From assembly GCF_900323885.1 (NCBI RefSeq), contig NZ_OOHJ01000022.1:620001-684000 (forward strand): DNA of 64,000 nucleotides, in the 5' to 3' direction. The notes below the pieces were generated by a model, which saw only the letters and a list, made by a program, of their open reading frames with translations, searched no databases and was not told the origin of the DNA. The stretch is from [Actinomadura] parvosata subsp. kistnae. Its GTDB lineage: Bacteria; Actinomycetota; Actinomycetes; Streptosporangiales; Streptosporangiaceae. This document shows positions 24,774 to 34,591 of this stretch, in pieces (within the stretch, counting starts at the first letter, position 1; every line of letters begins with the position of its first letter). The translations under genes and the position numbers were made by a program.

Positions 24774-26423
24774 TCAGCCGCCGTGGGACTTCTTGAACCG
24801 CTCGTAGGCGGAGTTCACGAGGTTGATGTACTGGGTGGAGTTCTTGGCCTCCAGCTCCTTGACGTAGGCGTCCCACTCGCCGAGGTCACGCTCGCCGAGG
24901 ATGAACTTCAGCGTGTTCTGGGTGACGTGGTCCTTCAGCGGCGTCTCCCACATGGAGGCCTGCTCGCGCTCCTCCTCGCTGAGCGGGGCGGCCGGCTCGA
25001 CGGGCCACTGCTTCCTGGCGTTCATCACGTTCTGGAACTCCATCTCCTCGTCCGAGAACGTGGACTGGAGCAGCTTGGTCGGGCCGCCGTAGGCGAAGAC
25101 GCCGTTGCTGAAGCCGAAGTCCTTCTGCAGGTGCTTGGGGGCGCCCGGGTTGAGGCCGACGAAGTCGACGTCCTTGGCCAGCTTGTACTTGCCGGAGGAG
25201 TCCTTCGTGAACGTGGTGCCCTCGACGCCCCACTTCGCGAACTCCATGCCGGCCTCGGAGTACCAGAGCCAGTCGATGAACTGCATCATGGCGACGAAGT
25301 TCTTGTTCTCCGTGGCCTTCTTGGAGATCATGACGCCGTTCTCCAGGCGGCTGGCGAACTTGTACTCGCCCGCCGGGCCGATCGGCACCGGGATCTTGAC
25401 GATCTTGGCGCCCTTGACGTTCTCGGTCAGCGCCGTCCGGTAGTCGTTGATCAGCGACTGCGCGTTGCTGCTGATCACGAACGACTTGCCGGAGATGAAC
25501 TTCTGCTTGGCGGCCTCGTCCTGCTGGGTGAAGCTCTCGGGGTCGAGCAGCTTCTCCTTCACCAGCTTGTTGAGGTACTCGATGGCCTGCTTGTACTGCG
25601 GCATCGCGCCGGTGTAGACGAACTTGCCCTGCGCGGCGTCGAACATCGAGTGCGCGTACTCCCAGCCGCCCTTGCTCCCGTACGCCTGCGCGATGAGCTT
25701 GATCAGGTTGCCGCCCGGCGTGGGCACGCTCCACCGGTCGGTCATCGGGTAGAGGTCGGGGTACTCGGCCTTCATCGCCTTGAGCATGGTGTAGAAGTCG
25801 TCCAGCGTCTTGGGGACTTCCAGCTTCAGCTTCTCCAGGATGTCGGTGCGCACCGCGAAGGAGTAGTCGGCCCAGGCGTTCTCGTGCAGGCCGGGCAGCA
25901 GGTAGATCTTGCCGTCCGTCTGCATGATCGAGTTCAGCTCCGGCTGGAGCTGCCACTTGGCGACCTTGTCCTGGAAGTTCGGCATCAGGTGGAAGTAGTC
26001 GCTGACCGGCAGGATCGCGCCGGAGGAGACGAACGCCTCCTCCTGAGGGTGGTACGTCTTCGGGATGATCAGCGGGGCGTCACCGGAGGCGATGAGCAGG
26101 CTGCGCTTCTTCTCGTAGTCGCTGAGCGGCACCTCGACCGGCTTGAGCGTGACGTTGGTGCGCTTGGTCAGCTCCGACCAGAACAGCCAGTCGGGCTTGT
26201 TCGGGTAGAACGAGTGGTTGTTGTAGAGCACGTCGAACGACAGCGGTTCGGTCGCCTTGAACTGCTGGCCGACGCCGTAGCCGGCCATCGAGCCGGCCTT
26301 GTTGCCGGCCGCCGTGGCGCCGTCCTTGGCCGGGGTCTCGCCGTCGCTGCCGCAGGCGGTCAGGGCAAGGGAGGCGAACGCGCCGAGGCCGATGATCGCC
26401 TGACGCCGCGAGATGTCGCGCAT
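24774..26423 (-). CDS. ABC transporter substrate-binding lipoprotein (oligosaccharide)
   Basis: A 549-residue lipoprotein: MRDISRRQAIIGLGAFASLALTAC, a twin-arginine-like signal with an LTAC lipobox, lipidated at the cysteine. The mature protein is a large solute-binding protein of the LplA/YtcQ kind (cluster D sugar binders), with FDVLYNNHSFYPNKPDWLFW near the start and a DNLF-type hinge further on. It would capture xylo-oligosaccharides outside the membrane and hand them to the two permeases encoded upstream. ATG at 26423 lies 39 bases past the permease stop. Specificity is inferred from the neighbouring enzymes. Confidence 0.92.
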   Translation of the reverse strand: MRDISRRQAIIGLGAFASLALTACGSDGETPAKDGATAAGNKAGSMAGYGVGQQFKATEPLSFDVLYNNHSFYPNKPDWLFWSELTKRTNVTLKPVEVPLSDYEKKRSLLIASGDAPLIIPKTYHPQEEAFVSSGAILPVSDYFHLMPNFQDKVAKWQLQPELNSIMQTDGKIYLLPGLHENAWADYSFAVRTDILEKLKLEVPKTLDDFYTMLKAMKAEYPDLYPMTDRWSVPTPGGNLIKLIAQAYGSKGGWEYAHSMFDAAQGKFVYTGAMPQYKQAIEYLNKLVKEKLLDPESFTQQDEAAKQKFISGKSFVISSNAQSLINDYRTALTENVKGAKIVKIPVPIGPAGEYKFASRLENGVMISKKATENKNFVAMMQFIDWLWYSEAGMEFAKWGVEGTTFTKDSSGKYKLAKDVDFVGLNPGAPKHLQKDFGFSNGVFAYGGPTKLLQSTFSDEEMEFQNVMNARKQWPVEPAAPLSEEEREQASMWETPLKDHVTQNTLKFILGERDLGEWDAYVKELEAKNSTQYINLVNSAYERFKKSHGG

Positions 26424-26462
26424 GGGGGGAAATCCTTTCTAGAGGGTGAGGCGCCGGGAGGG

Positions 26463-27341
26463 TCAGCCCTTGACCGCGCCGAGCATGACGCCGGAGACGA
26501 AGTACCGCTGGACGAACGGGTAGACGACCAGGATCGGCAGGACGGTGAGCACGATCGTCACCGCCTGGATGTTGGCCCCCACCTGCGTCACTTCCGCCGC
26601 CGCCGCGCCGAAGGAGTCGGCGCCGGTGGCTCCGGCGATGAGGTTGCGCAAGTAGACCGTCACCGGGAACAGCTCCGACCGGTCCATGTAGAGGAACGCC
26701 GCGAACCACGAGTTCCAGAACGAGACCGCGTAGAACAGGATCATCGTGGCGATGACCGCCTTCGACAGCGGCAGCACGATCTTCCACAGGATGCCGTAGG
26801 TGTTCAGGCCGTCGATCGCGGCCGCCTCCTCCAGGTCCTGCGGCAGGCTCTCGAAGAACGCCTTCATGACCAGGAGGTTGAACACGCTGATGGCGTTGGG
26901 CAGCACGATGGCCCAGATCGAGTTCTTCAGGCCGAGGCCGGTGATCAGCACGTAGTTCGGGATCAGGCCGCCGGAGAAGAACATCGTGAACACCGCGACG
27001 CCGACGAGGACCTTGCGGCCCTTGAGGTGCTTCTTCGACAGCACGTACGCGTAACACGTCGTCATCACCATCGCGATGAAGGTCGCGACCACCGTGTAGA
27101 CGACCGTGTTGCGGTAGTTCGTCCAGAACATCGGGTCCGACGCGACGATCTTGTACGTCGTCAGGTTGAACCCCTTGGGAATGAGGTTCACCTCGCCGGA
27201 GCTGATGGCCGTCTGGGAGCTGAACGAGCGGGCCAGGATGTTGACGAACGGGTAGAGCGTCACCACCACGACCAGCGTCAGGACCACCCCGTTGAACCAC
27301 TGGAAGACGCGGTAGCCGCGGGTCATGTCGTGCGTTGTCAC
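26463..27341 (-). CDS. ABC transporter permease, LplC/YtcP-like
   Basis: A 292-residue inner-membrane permease with six predicted helices and the EAA loop (EEAAAIDGLNTYGILWKIVLP) that docks the ATPase. N-terminal VVLTLVVVVTLYPFVNILARSFSS is typical of the second permease of LplB/LplC-type transporters. GTG at 27341 overlaps the stop of the first permease (GTGA); ATG 27323 (MTRGYRVF) is an alternative start. It works with the permease and binding protein beside it. Confidence 0.92.
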   Translation of the reverse strand: MTTHDMTRGYRVFQWFNGVVLTLVVVVTLYPFVNILARSFSSQTAISSGEVNLIPKGFNLTTYKIVASDPMFWTNYRNTVVYTVVATFIAMVMTTCYAYVLSKKHLKGRKVLVGVAVFTMFFSGGLIPNYVLITGLGLKNSIWAIVLPNAISVFNLLVMKAFFESLPQDLEEAAAIDGLNTYGILWKIVLPLSKAVIATMILFYAVSFWNSWFAAFLYMDRSELFPVTVYLRNLIAGATGADSFGAAAAEVTQVGANIQAVTIVLTVLPILVVYPFVQRYFVSGVMLGAVKG

Positions 27342-28324
27342 CACAGGCTCGTCCCAACTGTGCGGCGGGAGATCACATTGGCCGAGAGGATCAGCACCAG
27401 GCCGACCACCGCCTCGAACAGGCCGATGGCCGCGGCGTAGCTGAAGTTGCTCGCCTCCAGGCCCATCCGGTACAGGTACGTGGAGATCACGTCGGCGGTC
27501 GGGTACGTCAGCGGGTTGTACAGCAGGAAGACCTTCTCGAAGCCCACCGCCATGAACGTGCCGATGTTGAGGATCAGCAGCGTCACCGCCGTCGGCCGGA
27601 TGCCCGGCAGCGTCACGTGCCAGACCTGCCGCCACCGGCTCGCGCCGTCCATCCTGGCCGCCTCGTAGAGCTGGTCGTCGATGGTGGTCAGCGCCGCCAG
27701 GTACAGGATCGTGCCCCACCCGACCGTCTGCCAGACCTCTGAGCTGACGTAGATCGTCCGGAACCAGTCCGGGTCCTGCATGAACGAGATCTTCTCGCTG
27801 CCCAGGTAGCCGAGCAGCGCGTTGATCGGCCCGTCCACCGCCGTCATCTGCATGACGAGACCGGCCACGATCACGACCGACAGGAAGTGCGGCAGGTACG
27901 ACACCGACTGCAGGAACCGCTTCAGCGCGCGCCGGCGCACCTCGTTGAGCAGCAGCGCCAGCACGATCGGCAGCGGGAAGCAGAAGATCAGGGTCAGCGC
28001 GCCGAGGATCAGCGTGTTGGTGAAGACGTTCCAGAACGTGGGGTCGTTCAGGAACATCTTCACGTAACGCAGGCCCACCCACTCCTCGCCGAAGATGCTG
28101 CCGCCCGGCTCGAACTTCCTGAACGCGATGACGTTGCCGAGCATCGGCAGGTACCGGAAGATCACGAAGAACAGCAGCGGCAGGACCGCCAGCGAGTAGA
28201 GCTGCCAGTCGCGGCGCAGCGCGCGACCCCACGTGCTGCCGCCCTTGCGCCGGTGCCTCCTCGGCGCCGGCTCCGCCTCGGGCTCGCGGGCGGTGCCGAC
28301 AGTCAGCGTCTCGGATGTGCTCAT
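27338..28324 (-). CDS. ABC transporter permease, LplB/YteP-like
   Basis: A 328-residue permease with six helices after a ~35-residue basic cytoplasmic extension (PRRHRRKGGSTWGRALRRDW). The EAA loop reads YEAARMDGASRWRQVWHVTLPG. Features such as RYLPMLGNVIAFRKFEPG and LPHFLSVVIVAGLVMQM are those of LplB-type subunits. ATG at 28324 overlaps the GH3 stop (ATGA). There is no gene for an ATP-binding subunit in this operon, so a shared ATPase such as MsiK must energise it. Confidence 0.93.
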   Translation of the reverse strand: MSTSETLTVGTAREPEAEPAPRRHRRKGGSTWGRALRRDWQLYSLAVLPLLFFVIFRYLPMLGNVIAFRKFEPGGSIFGEEWVGLRYVKMFLNDPTFWNVFTNTLILGALTLIFCFPLPIVLALLLNEVRRRALKRFLQSVSYLPHFLSVVIVAGLVMQMTAVDGPINALLGYLGSEKISFMQDPDWFRTIYVSSEVWQTVGWGTILYLAALTTIDDQLYEAARMDGASRWRQVWHVTLPGIRPTAVTLLILNIGTFMAVGFEKVFLLYNPLTYPTADVISTYLYRMGLEASNFSYAAAIGLFEAVVGLVLILSANVISRRTVGTSLW

Positions 28325-30678
28325 CCTCGGCCCTCCGGAGAGTTGCGGTCGATGTGCGCCGGCGCCGTGAGCCGCCGGCCGTGGCCGACCTCGCGCTCCG
28401 GGCCGGTCAGGCGCAGCGGCAGCGTGGCCACGGCGTCCGCGCACGAGCGGCCGAGCCGCAGCTCGACCTCGCCCGGCTCGACGACGCGGCGGCCGCGCGC
28501 CCCGGTGAACGACGTCAGATCCGCGGGGACGGTGAACGTGACCCGCGCCGACTCGCCCGCCTCCAGCGGGACGCGGGCGTAGCCGATCAGGCGCACCACC
28601 GGCCGCGTCGTCTGCGCGACCGGGTCGTGCAGGTAGAGCTGCACGACCTCCGCGCCCGCGCGCTCGCCGGTGTTGCGGACCGTCACCCCGACGGTCACCT
28701 CGCCGTCCACCGCCCACTCGGCGCCGCTCGCCGCGGCCCCGCTCCACTCGTACGTGGTGTAGCTCAGGCCGTGGCCGAACGGGTACGCGGGCGTCGGGTC
28801 CACCGACGACACCTCCGAGCGGCGGCCCAGCGGCGGCGCCAGGTACGTCGCCGGCAGGCCGCCCGCGTCCCGCGGCACGGAGACCGGCAGGCGGCCCGTC
28901 GGGTTCACCGTGCCGGTCAGCACCTCGGCCAGCGCCTGGCCGCCGCGCTGGCCGGGGAAGAAGCCGAACAGCACCGCCTTGGCGGCGGCGACCTCGTCGC
29001 CCAGCGCGTACGGGCGGCCCGCCAGCAGCACCAGCACCACCGGGGTACCGGTCGCGAGCACCGCCCGCACCAGCTCGGCCTGCACGCCCGGCAGGCGCAG
29101 GTCGGTGGCGTCGCAGCCCTCGCCGGACGTGCCCCGCCCGAACAGCCCGGCCCGGTCGCCGACGGCCAGCACGACCACGTCGCTGCCGGCCGCCAGCTCC
29201 GTCGCCTCGGCGAACCCGTCGGTGCCGGCGCCGGTGATCGTGCAGCCCTGCGCGTAGGACAGATCGGGCACCAGCGCGGCCAGCGACTCGCGCAGCGTCG
29301 GCAGGTCCAGCCCGAGCCCCTGCTCCGGGTGCGGGCCCACGTGGTTGGGGAAGGCGTAGCAGCCCAGCATCGCCATCGGGTCGTCGGCGACGGGGCCGAT
29401 CAGCGCCACCTTCGCGCCCGGCCGCAGCGGCAGCACGGCGTCGTCGTTGCGCACCAGCACGACCGCCTCGCGGGCCAGCCGCAGGGCCAGCTCCTGGCTC
29501 TCCTCGTCGTCGAGCCGCACGTCCTCGGCCGGGCCGGGCAGCGGCTGCCAGCCCTCGTCGAGCAGGCCCTGCTCGGCCTTCTGCACGAGCACGCGGCGCA
29601 GCGCGCGGTCGATCAGCGCCTCGTCCACCGACCCGGCCTTGACCGCCTCGACCAGCGGCGCGCCGAACGTGTCCACCGTCGGCAGCTCGACGTCGATCCC
29701 GGCCTTCAGCGCCAGCCCGGCCGCCTGCCCGCCGTCCGCCGCCACCTTGTGCAGCCGCTCCAGGAACCGGACCGAGAAGTAGTCGGCCACCACGGTCCCC
29801 TGGAAGCCCCACTCGTCGCGCAGCAGGCCCGTCAGGATGCTCTCGTCCGCCGCGACCGGCATGCCGTCGATCTCGGCGTAGGAGTTCATGACCGAGCGGG
29901 CGCCGCCCAGGCGCAACGCCATCTCGAACGGCGGCAGCAGCACGTCCGCCAGCTCCCGCGGGCCCATCGCGACCGGCGCCAGGTTACGGCCGCCGCGCGA
30001 GTTGGAGTAGCCGGCGAAGTGCTTGAGCGTGGCCACCACGCCCGCGCCCTCCAGGCCGCGCACGTACGCGGCGCCGAGCGTCCCCACCAGGTACGGGTCC
30101 TCGCCGATCGTCTCCTCGGTACGCCCCCAGCGGTAGTCCCTGGTCACGTCCACGACCGGGGCCAGGCCCTGGTGGATGCCCGCGCGGCGCATCGAGCGGC
30201 CGATCCGGGCCGCCACCTCCTCGATCAGCTCAGGGTCGAAGGAGGCGCCCCAGCTCAGCGGCGCCGGATACACCGTCGCCCGCCACGCCGCGAACCCCGT
30301 CAGGCACTCCTCGTGCACCTGCGCCGGGATCCCGAACCGGCTCGCCCTGACGATCTCCGCCTGGGAGGCGGCCAGCGAGCGCGCCCCCGCGACGGGATCG
30401 ACCGGCGCCGTCCCGAACGGGCGGGTGAGCTGGCCCAGCCCCATCCGGATGGCGTCCGCCCACTCGGGGCCGCTGCCCATGTCCGTCTGGTGCGGGGCGA
30501 CGCCGCCTCCCGACGCGTCCGCGCCGACCCACACCCCGACGAGCTGGGCGACCTTCTCCTCGAGAGTCATGAGCGGGATGAGCGCGTCGGCCCGTTCGGC
30601 GGGCGACAGCCGGGTGTCCCGCCATGGCTCGCTCTCGCCGGACGCCGAGCTCGTGTCGATTGGTTCCTGGCCCCTCAT
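28321..30678 (-). CDS. Glycoside hydrolase family 3, probable beta-xylosidase/beta-glucosidase
   Basis: A 785-residue cytoplasmic GH3 enzyme with the full three-part layout. The TIM barrel includes APVVDVTRDYRWGRTEETIGEDPY, the KHFAGYS motif and the nucleophile Asp299 in QGTVVADYFSVRFLE. The alpha/beta sandwich (about 390-600) contains VLAVGDRAGLFGRGTSGEGCD. A C-terminal fibronectin-like domain (about 680-775) ends with PADLTSFTGARGRRVVEPGE. The ADY (rather than SDW) around the nucleophile is common in xylosidase-type members. It is the first gene of the xylo-oligosaccharide operon. Without a signal peptide it acts on imported oligomers. Confidence 0.93.
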   Translation of the reverse strand: MRGQEPIDTSSASGESEPWRDTRLSPAERADALIPLMTLEEKVAQLVGVWVGADASGGGVAPHQTDMGSGPEWADAIRMGLGQLTRPFGTAPVDPVAGARSLAASQAEIVRASRFGIPAQVHEECLTGFAAWRATVYPAPLSWGASFDPELIEEVAARIGRSMRRAGIHQGLAPVVDVTRDYRWGRTEETIGEDPYLVGTLGAAYVRGLEGAGVVATLKHFAGYSNSRGGRNLAPVAMGPRELADVLLPPFEMALRLGGARSVMNSYAEIDGMPVAADESILTGLLRDEWGFQGTVVADYFSVRFLERLHKVAADGGQAAGLALKAGIDVELPTVDTFGAPLVEAVKAGSVDEALIDRALRRVLVQKAEQGLLDEGWQPLPGPAEDVRLDDEESQELALRLAREAVVLVRNDDAVLPLRPGAKVALIGPVADDPMAMLGCYAFPNHVGPHPEQGLGLDLPTLRESLAALVPDLSYAQGCTITGAGTDGFAEATELAAGSDVVVLAVGDRAGLFGRGTSGEGCDATDLRLPGVQAELVRAVLATGTPVVLVLLAGRPYALGDEVAAAKAVLFGFFPGQRGGQALAEVLTGTVNPTGRLPVSVPRDAGGLPATYLAPPLGRRSEVSSVDPTPAYPFGHGLSYTTYEWSGAAASGAEWAVDGEVTVGVTVRNTGERAGAEVVQLYLHDPVAQTTRPVVRLIGYARVPLEAGESARVTFTVPADLTSFTGARGRRVVEPGEVELRLGRSCADAVATLPLRLTGPEREVGHGRRLTAPAHIDRNSPEGRG

Positions 30679-30744
30679 GCCATCCCTTCGGCCATGACGG
30701 CGCCGTCCGCGGGAGAGCGGGGGGTGTTACGCGGGGGTGACGCC

Positions 30745-30753
30745 GAAACTTTC
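30745..30753. promoter_or_regulatory. GAAACTTTC palindrome at the GH3 operon, candidate LacI-type operator
   Basis: GAAACTTTC is a perfect odd-centre palindrome located between the transcription start and the GH3 start codon, where a bound repressor would block elongation. The same motif recurs at 30900-30912. Related sites occur at 57291-57301 and 63778-63786. Confidence 0.5.
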
Positions 30754-30778
30754 AAGCAGATCCGTTTAATATTGCGGC

Positions 30779-30807
30779 AACATAAGGGGCCCGTTGAATC
30801 GTGTCAA
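30779..30807 (-). promoter_or_regulatory. Sigma-70-type promoter of the xylo-oligosaccharide operon
   Basis: On the minus strand TTGACA (30807-30802), a 17-base spacer and TATGTT (30784-30779) form a near-consensus promoter. The GAAACTTTC palindrome lies about 20 bases downstream of the expected start. Confidence 0.75.
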
Positions 30808-30861
30808 GAGTGCCGCCAACCTGCTAAGTTGCAGAATCGGCCGACGGCTGGTCCGTCCTTG

Positions 30862-33800
30862 TCACGGCCTCATCCAGGGCCGTTTGGGCGACAATTTTCC
30901 CGAAACTTTCGGATCCATCGAGGGGGGCGGTGCCATGAAGACTACCGGGAGGGCTTCGCGGCACCGGCGGGCGGCCTCGGCCCAGTACGCCGCTCCCGCC
31001 CTCTCTGCCAGCGCCTCCGCCCGGCGAAGATGCGCCGCCGCGCGCTCGTACCGCCCCAGGCTGGCGGCCAGCCGGCCGAGGTACAGCGCGACCGGCCCCA
31101 GCGTGACCAGCCCGCTGCCCGCGCCCGCCAGCTCCCCCTCCGCCGGGAGCAACCGGTCGTAGAGGCGCTCCATCGCCTCCCGGTCCCCCAGCCGGAGCGC
31201 GGTCTCGGCGTGCAGGCAGGTCCTCGCCTCGAACAGCAGGTCACGCGGCGAATCGGGGATCATCCGGGCGGCTGACGCCGCCTCCTCCTGCCGCCCCTCC
31301 GCGAGCAGCACCAGCGGCCTGCCCCACGTCTCGTACGGCCCCAGCCCCTCCACGCCCGCGCCGTCCAGGTCCAGATCCAGACACAGCAGGGCGAGCGGAA
31401 GGATGCCCTCCTCGACGCCGGGCATCCCCGTGCCGCTGAGCCGGGCCGCCGCCGCCCGGTACGCCGACCTTGCCGCCTCCCTCGCCTCGGCGTCGCCGGC
31501 CGTGATAGTGCGGCGGAGAGCCGCGTACCAGGTGGTGAACACCCCGACCAGCGGGAGGTCGTGCCGCTCCGCCAGCCTGTCCGCCGCGGCGGCGTGCCGG
31601 TCGGCCGCCTTCAGCTCCGCCAGCGCCGCCATGGACTGCACCAGGACCAGGTGCCCCAGCACCTCGAACGTCACCAGCCCGTCCCGGCCGGCGGCCAGCC
31701 GCACCAGCTCCTCCCCGATCGCGGCCCGCTCCGGCGCCAGCCCCGCCCGGTGGAAGGTCTGCATGTAGCGGCCGTTGAGCGCGTAGGCGAGCAGGGTGCG
31801 ATCATCCAGGCGGCGCGCGATCCCCTCGGCCTCGGCCGCCGCCTCGGCGCCCCGCCCGCCGGGGTCGGCGCGGCGCTCCATGGCGATGGTGATCAGCAGC
31901 CGGGCGCGCTCGGCGTCGTACCCCTCGGGACGCAGGGCGGCCAGCGTGCGTTCGGCGGCGGCGACCAAGCGGGCCGACAGGGCGGGGTCGTCATTGGCGG
32001 TCCAGATGGCGGGCACGTCGAACGAGCCGATCACCCCGGCCGTCACCACCGGATCGCCGAGCGCCTCCGCCGCGTCGACCGCCTCGGCCCGGTACCGCCG
32101 CGACTCGTGCAGCTCCCCGATCACCGCCAGCGCCCTGACCAGCCCCATGACGGCCTCCAGCCGCCCGGCCGCCCAGCCGGCGCCGGCCGCGCTAACAGAA
32201 CCGGCCGCCCCACCAGCGCCGGCCAGCGCATTCGCGCCGCCAGAACCGGTCGCACCGTCAGGGGCCGTCGCGTCGCCAGGGCCGGTCGTGCCGGCGGGGC
32301 CGGTCGCGTCGGCGGGACCGGTTGCCTGGTCCAGGGCCGTGAGGGTGGCGCGCCACATGCGGGCCGCCTCGTGCGGTGCGGGCCTGGCCTCCGCGCGGCG
32401 GGCCGCCAGCCGCGTGTAGTGCGCGGTGCGCACGGCCCCCGCCCGCCCCTCCGCCCGCACGCAGTGGTGGGCGATGGTCTCCACGTCGCCGGGACGGACC
32501 CGTTCGACGATCTCGGCGGCCCTGGCGTGCCACCGGACGCGGCGGGCCCGCGTCACCTCGTCGTACAACGTCTCGTGCACCAGCGCGTGCGCGAACCGGA
32601 GCCGGTCGGCGTCCCGCTCCACCAGGAAGCCCGCGAGCAGCGCGGACTCCACGGACTCCAGCACCTGGTCCTCGTCGCCCGCCAGCGGCACCAGCACGTC
32701 GAGATCGACGTCCTGGCCGAGCACGGCGGCCTGCCGGAGGTGGGTGCGCGCCGCGTCGGAAAGGCCCGCGAGGCGGTGTCGGATGACGTCGCGGACTCCG
32801 GCGGGCACGGTGGTGTGCAGGGCCGCGTCGCCCTCGCTCTCCCACAGGCGGACGAGCTCCCTGACGAAGAACGGGTTGCCCCCGCTCCGGGTGTGGATCG
32901 TCCGGGCGTCACGGTCGTCCGGCGTGCGGCCGGTGATGACCTGGACCAGCTCGCGCACCTGGGGTTCGGTGAGGCCGCCCAGGTAGACGCGGGCCGGCTC
33001 GGCCCGCGCGGCCCTCCCCAGCGCGTCGGCCAGCCCGGCGGAGATCTCGGTCGATCGGTACGTGCCGACGATCAGCACGGGTGCCTGGCCGAGGTCGGTG
33101 GCCAGCGTCGTCACCAGGGCCAGCGTCTCCTCGTCCGCCCAGTGCAGGTCGTCGAAGACCAGGAGGAGCGGGGCCCGCCCGGCGACGCCCGCCAGGTGCG
33201 CGGCGATGGCACGATGCCGCTCGAAGCGCGCGGCGAGCGGCGCAACCTCCGGGACAACCGCGCCCGCCTTCCCGACCGCGCCCGCCTTCCCGACCGCATC
33301 CGCCTTCCCGGCCGCGCCCACCTGCCGGGCCCCGTCCGTCGGCCCACCGAAGGGCCCGAATCCGGCGGCCGTGAGGTGCTCCTGGATCCGGGTCCAGGGC
33401 CAGGCGGCGGGAGCGCCCTGCAGTTCGGGGCTGGCACCCCACGCGGTGGTCCAGCCCGCGGCCTGCAAGCGCCCGCTCAGCGTCCTGGCCAGGGCCGTCT
33501 TGCCCGCGCCCGCCGCCCCGGACACCAGCACGAGCCGCGCCCGCCCCGTCGCCGTGACGGCCGCCGCGACGCCTTCCAGCTCGGCCAGCTCCGCGCCCCG
33601 CCCGACGAACGGATGCTCCACGGCCTCCCCGCCGAGCGCCGCTCCCGCCGTCCCGGCGAGCTCAGCGGCACCGCCACCCACCGGCAGGGCGGGCGGCGGG
33701 GTGAGGTGGGGTGCTTGGGCGAGGATGTCGGATTCGAGGCGGCGCAGCCCCTCCCCCGGGTCCACTCCCAGCTCGCGCCGCAGCACCTGCCTGGCCCGCC

Positions 33801-34461
33801 GCAGCTGCCCCAGCGCGTCCCCTTGCCGCCCCGCCCGGTAGAGGGCGAGTGCCAGCAGCCGCCACCCGTCCTCGCGCAGCGGATGCCCGGCGACGTGCGC
33901 CTCCAGGTCGGGTACGGACTCGGCGGCGGCCCCCTGGGCGAGGGCGGCCTCGGCGCGGCGTTCGACGGCGAGCAGGCGCAGCTCGTCGAGGCGGGCGGCC
34001 TCGCCGCGCGCCCAGTCCAGCTCGGCGAACTCGGCGTAGGCGGGCCCCCTCCAGAGCCCGAGCGCGGTGTCGAGCAGGGCGTGGGCCTGCGCGGCGGCGC
34101 CGTCGGCAAGCAGGCGGGAGGCTTCCGTGACCGCGGACTCGAAGCGCCAGGCGTCCACCGCCTCCGGCTCGGCGCGCAGCGCGTAGCCGGGCGGGGAGGT
34201 GACGAGGAGGCGGGAGGGGGTGCGGGGCGGCCGGCCGGGTTCGAGTGCCTTCCTCAGCTCGCCGACGAACGTCTGCACCGCGCCGAGCGCGCCTTCCTGC
34301 GGGTCCTCCCACAGGTCGCCGATCAGCCACGACACCGGTACGACGCGGCCCCTGGCGACCAGCAGCCTGGCCAGGACGGAGCGGTGGCGCGGGCCCTTGA
34401 GGCGTACCGGGCCGCGCTCGTTCTCGGCCGTCAGCGGGCCCAGCACACCGAATGTCACCAT
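30862..34461 (-). CDS. SARP/AfsR-type transcriptional regulator with AAA ATPase and TPR-like region
   Basis: A 1199-residue regulator. It has an OmpR-like winged helix (residues 1-90, MVTFGVLGPLTAENERGPVR, LKGPRHRSVLARLLVARGRVVP) and a bacterial transcriptional activation domain (about 95-245, WRFESAVTEASRLLADG, RRELGVDPGEGLRRLESDIL). An AAA/NB-ARC-like ATPase follows, with Walker A near residue 310 (LVSGAAGAGKTALART) and Walker B at PLLLVFDDLHWAD. The C-terminal half is helical, TPR-like. Such proteins (AfsR, LuxR-like SARPs) activate secondary metabolism or neighbouring enzymes. ATG at 34461 follows GGAGGCGAG. Ala/Thr/Gly repeats near residues 715-760 (TGPAGTTGPGDATAPDG) look like a linker. 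It is divergent from the alpha/beta hydrolase gene, a possible target. Confidence 0.9.
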   Translation of the reverse strand: MVTFGVLGPLTAENERGPVRLKGPRHRSVLARLLVARGRVVPVSWLIGDLWEDPQEGALGAVQTFVGELRKALEPGRPPRTPSRLLVTSPPGYALRAEPEAVDAWRFESAVTEASRLLADGAAAQAHALLDTALGLWRGPAYAEFAELDWARGEAARLDELRLLAVERRAEAALAQGAAAESVPDLEAHVAGHPLREDGWRLLALALYRAGRQGDALGQLRRARQVLRRELGVDPGEGLRRLESDILAQAPHLTPPPALPVGGGAAELAGTAGAALGGEAVEHPFVGRGAELAELEGVAAAVTATGRARLVLVSGAAGAGKTALARTLSGRLQAAGWTTAWGASPELQGAPAAWPWTRIQEHLTAAGFGPFGGPTDGARQVGAAGKADAVGKAGAVGKAGAVVPEVAPLAARFERHRAIAAHLAGVAGRAPLLLVFDDLHWADEETLALVTTLATDLGQAPVLIVGTYRSTEISAGLADALGRAARAEPARVYLGGLTEPQVRELVQVITGRTPDDRDARTIHTRSGGNPFFVRELVRLWESEGDAALHTTVPAGVRDVIRHRLAGLSDAARTHLRQAAVLGQDVDLDVLVPLAGDEDQVLESVESALLAGFLVERDADRLRFAHALVHETLYDEVTRARRVRWHARAAEIVERVRPGDVETIAHHCVRAEGRAGAVRTAHYTRLAARRAEARPAPHEAARMWRATLTALDQATGPADATGPAGTTGPGDATAPDGATGSGGANALAGAGGAAGSVSAAGAGWAAGRLEAVMGLVRALAVIGELHESRRYRAEAVDAAEALGDPVVTAGVIGSFDVPAIWTANDDPALSARLVAAAERTLAALRPEGYDAERARLLITIAMERRADPGGRGAEAAAEAEGIARRLDDRTLLAYALNGRYMQTFHRAGLAPERAAIGEELVRLAAGRDGLVTFEVLGHLVLVQSMAALAELKAADRHAAAADRLAERHDLPLVGVFTTWYAALRRTITAGDAEAREAARSAYRAAAARLSGTGMPGVEEGILPLALLCLDLDLDGAGVEGLGPYETWGRPLVLLAEGRQEEAASAARMIPDSPRDLLFEARTCLHAETALRLGDREAMERLYDRLLPAEGELAGAGSGLVTLGPVALYLGRLAASLGRYERAAAHLRRAEALAERAGAAYWAEAARRCREALPVVFMAPPPSMDPKVSGKLSPKRPWMRP
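30900..30912. promoter_or_regulatory. CCGAAACTTTCGG palindrome, second candidate operator
   Basis: A perfect 13-base palindrome, inside the 3' end of the SARP gene and ~220 bases upstream of the GH3 start. Together with the site at 30745 it flanks the operon promoter, an arrangement that would allow looping repression. Confidence 0.45.
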
Positions 34462-34591
34462 CTCGCCTCCCAACCTATCCGCCGGTGCGAGGTGGGCTGA
34501 GCGGCCGCTGACCAGGTGCTGATTGGCGGACGGCAGGCTTCGAGGCGCCCCCCATGAGACGACGAACCGAAACGGCAGGAGAGCCGAGCAC

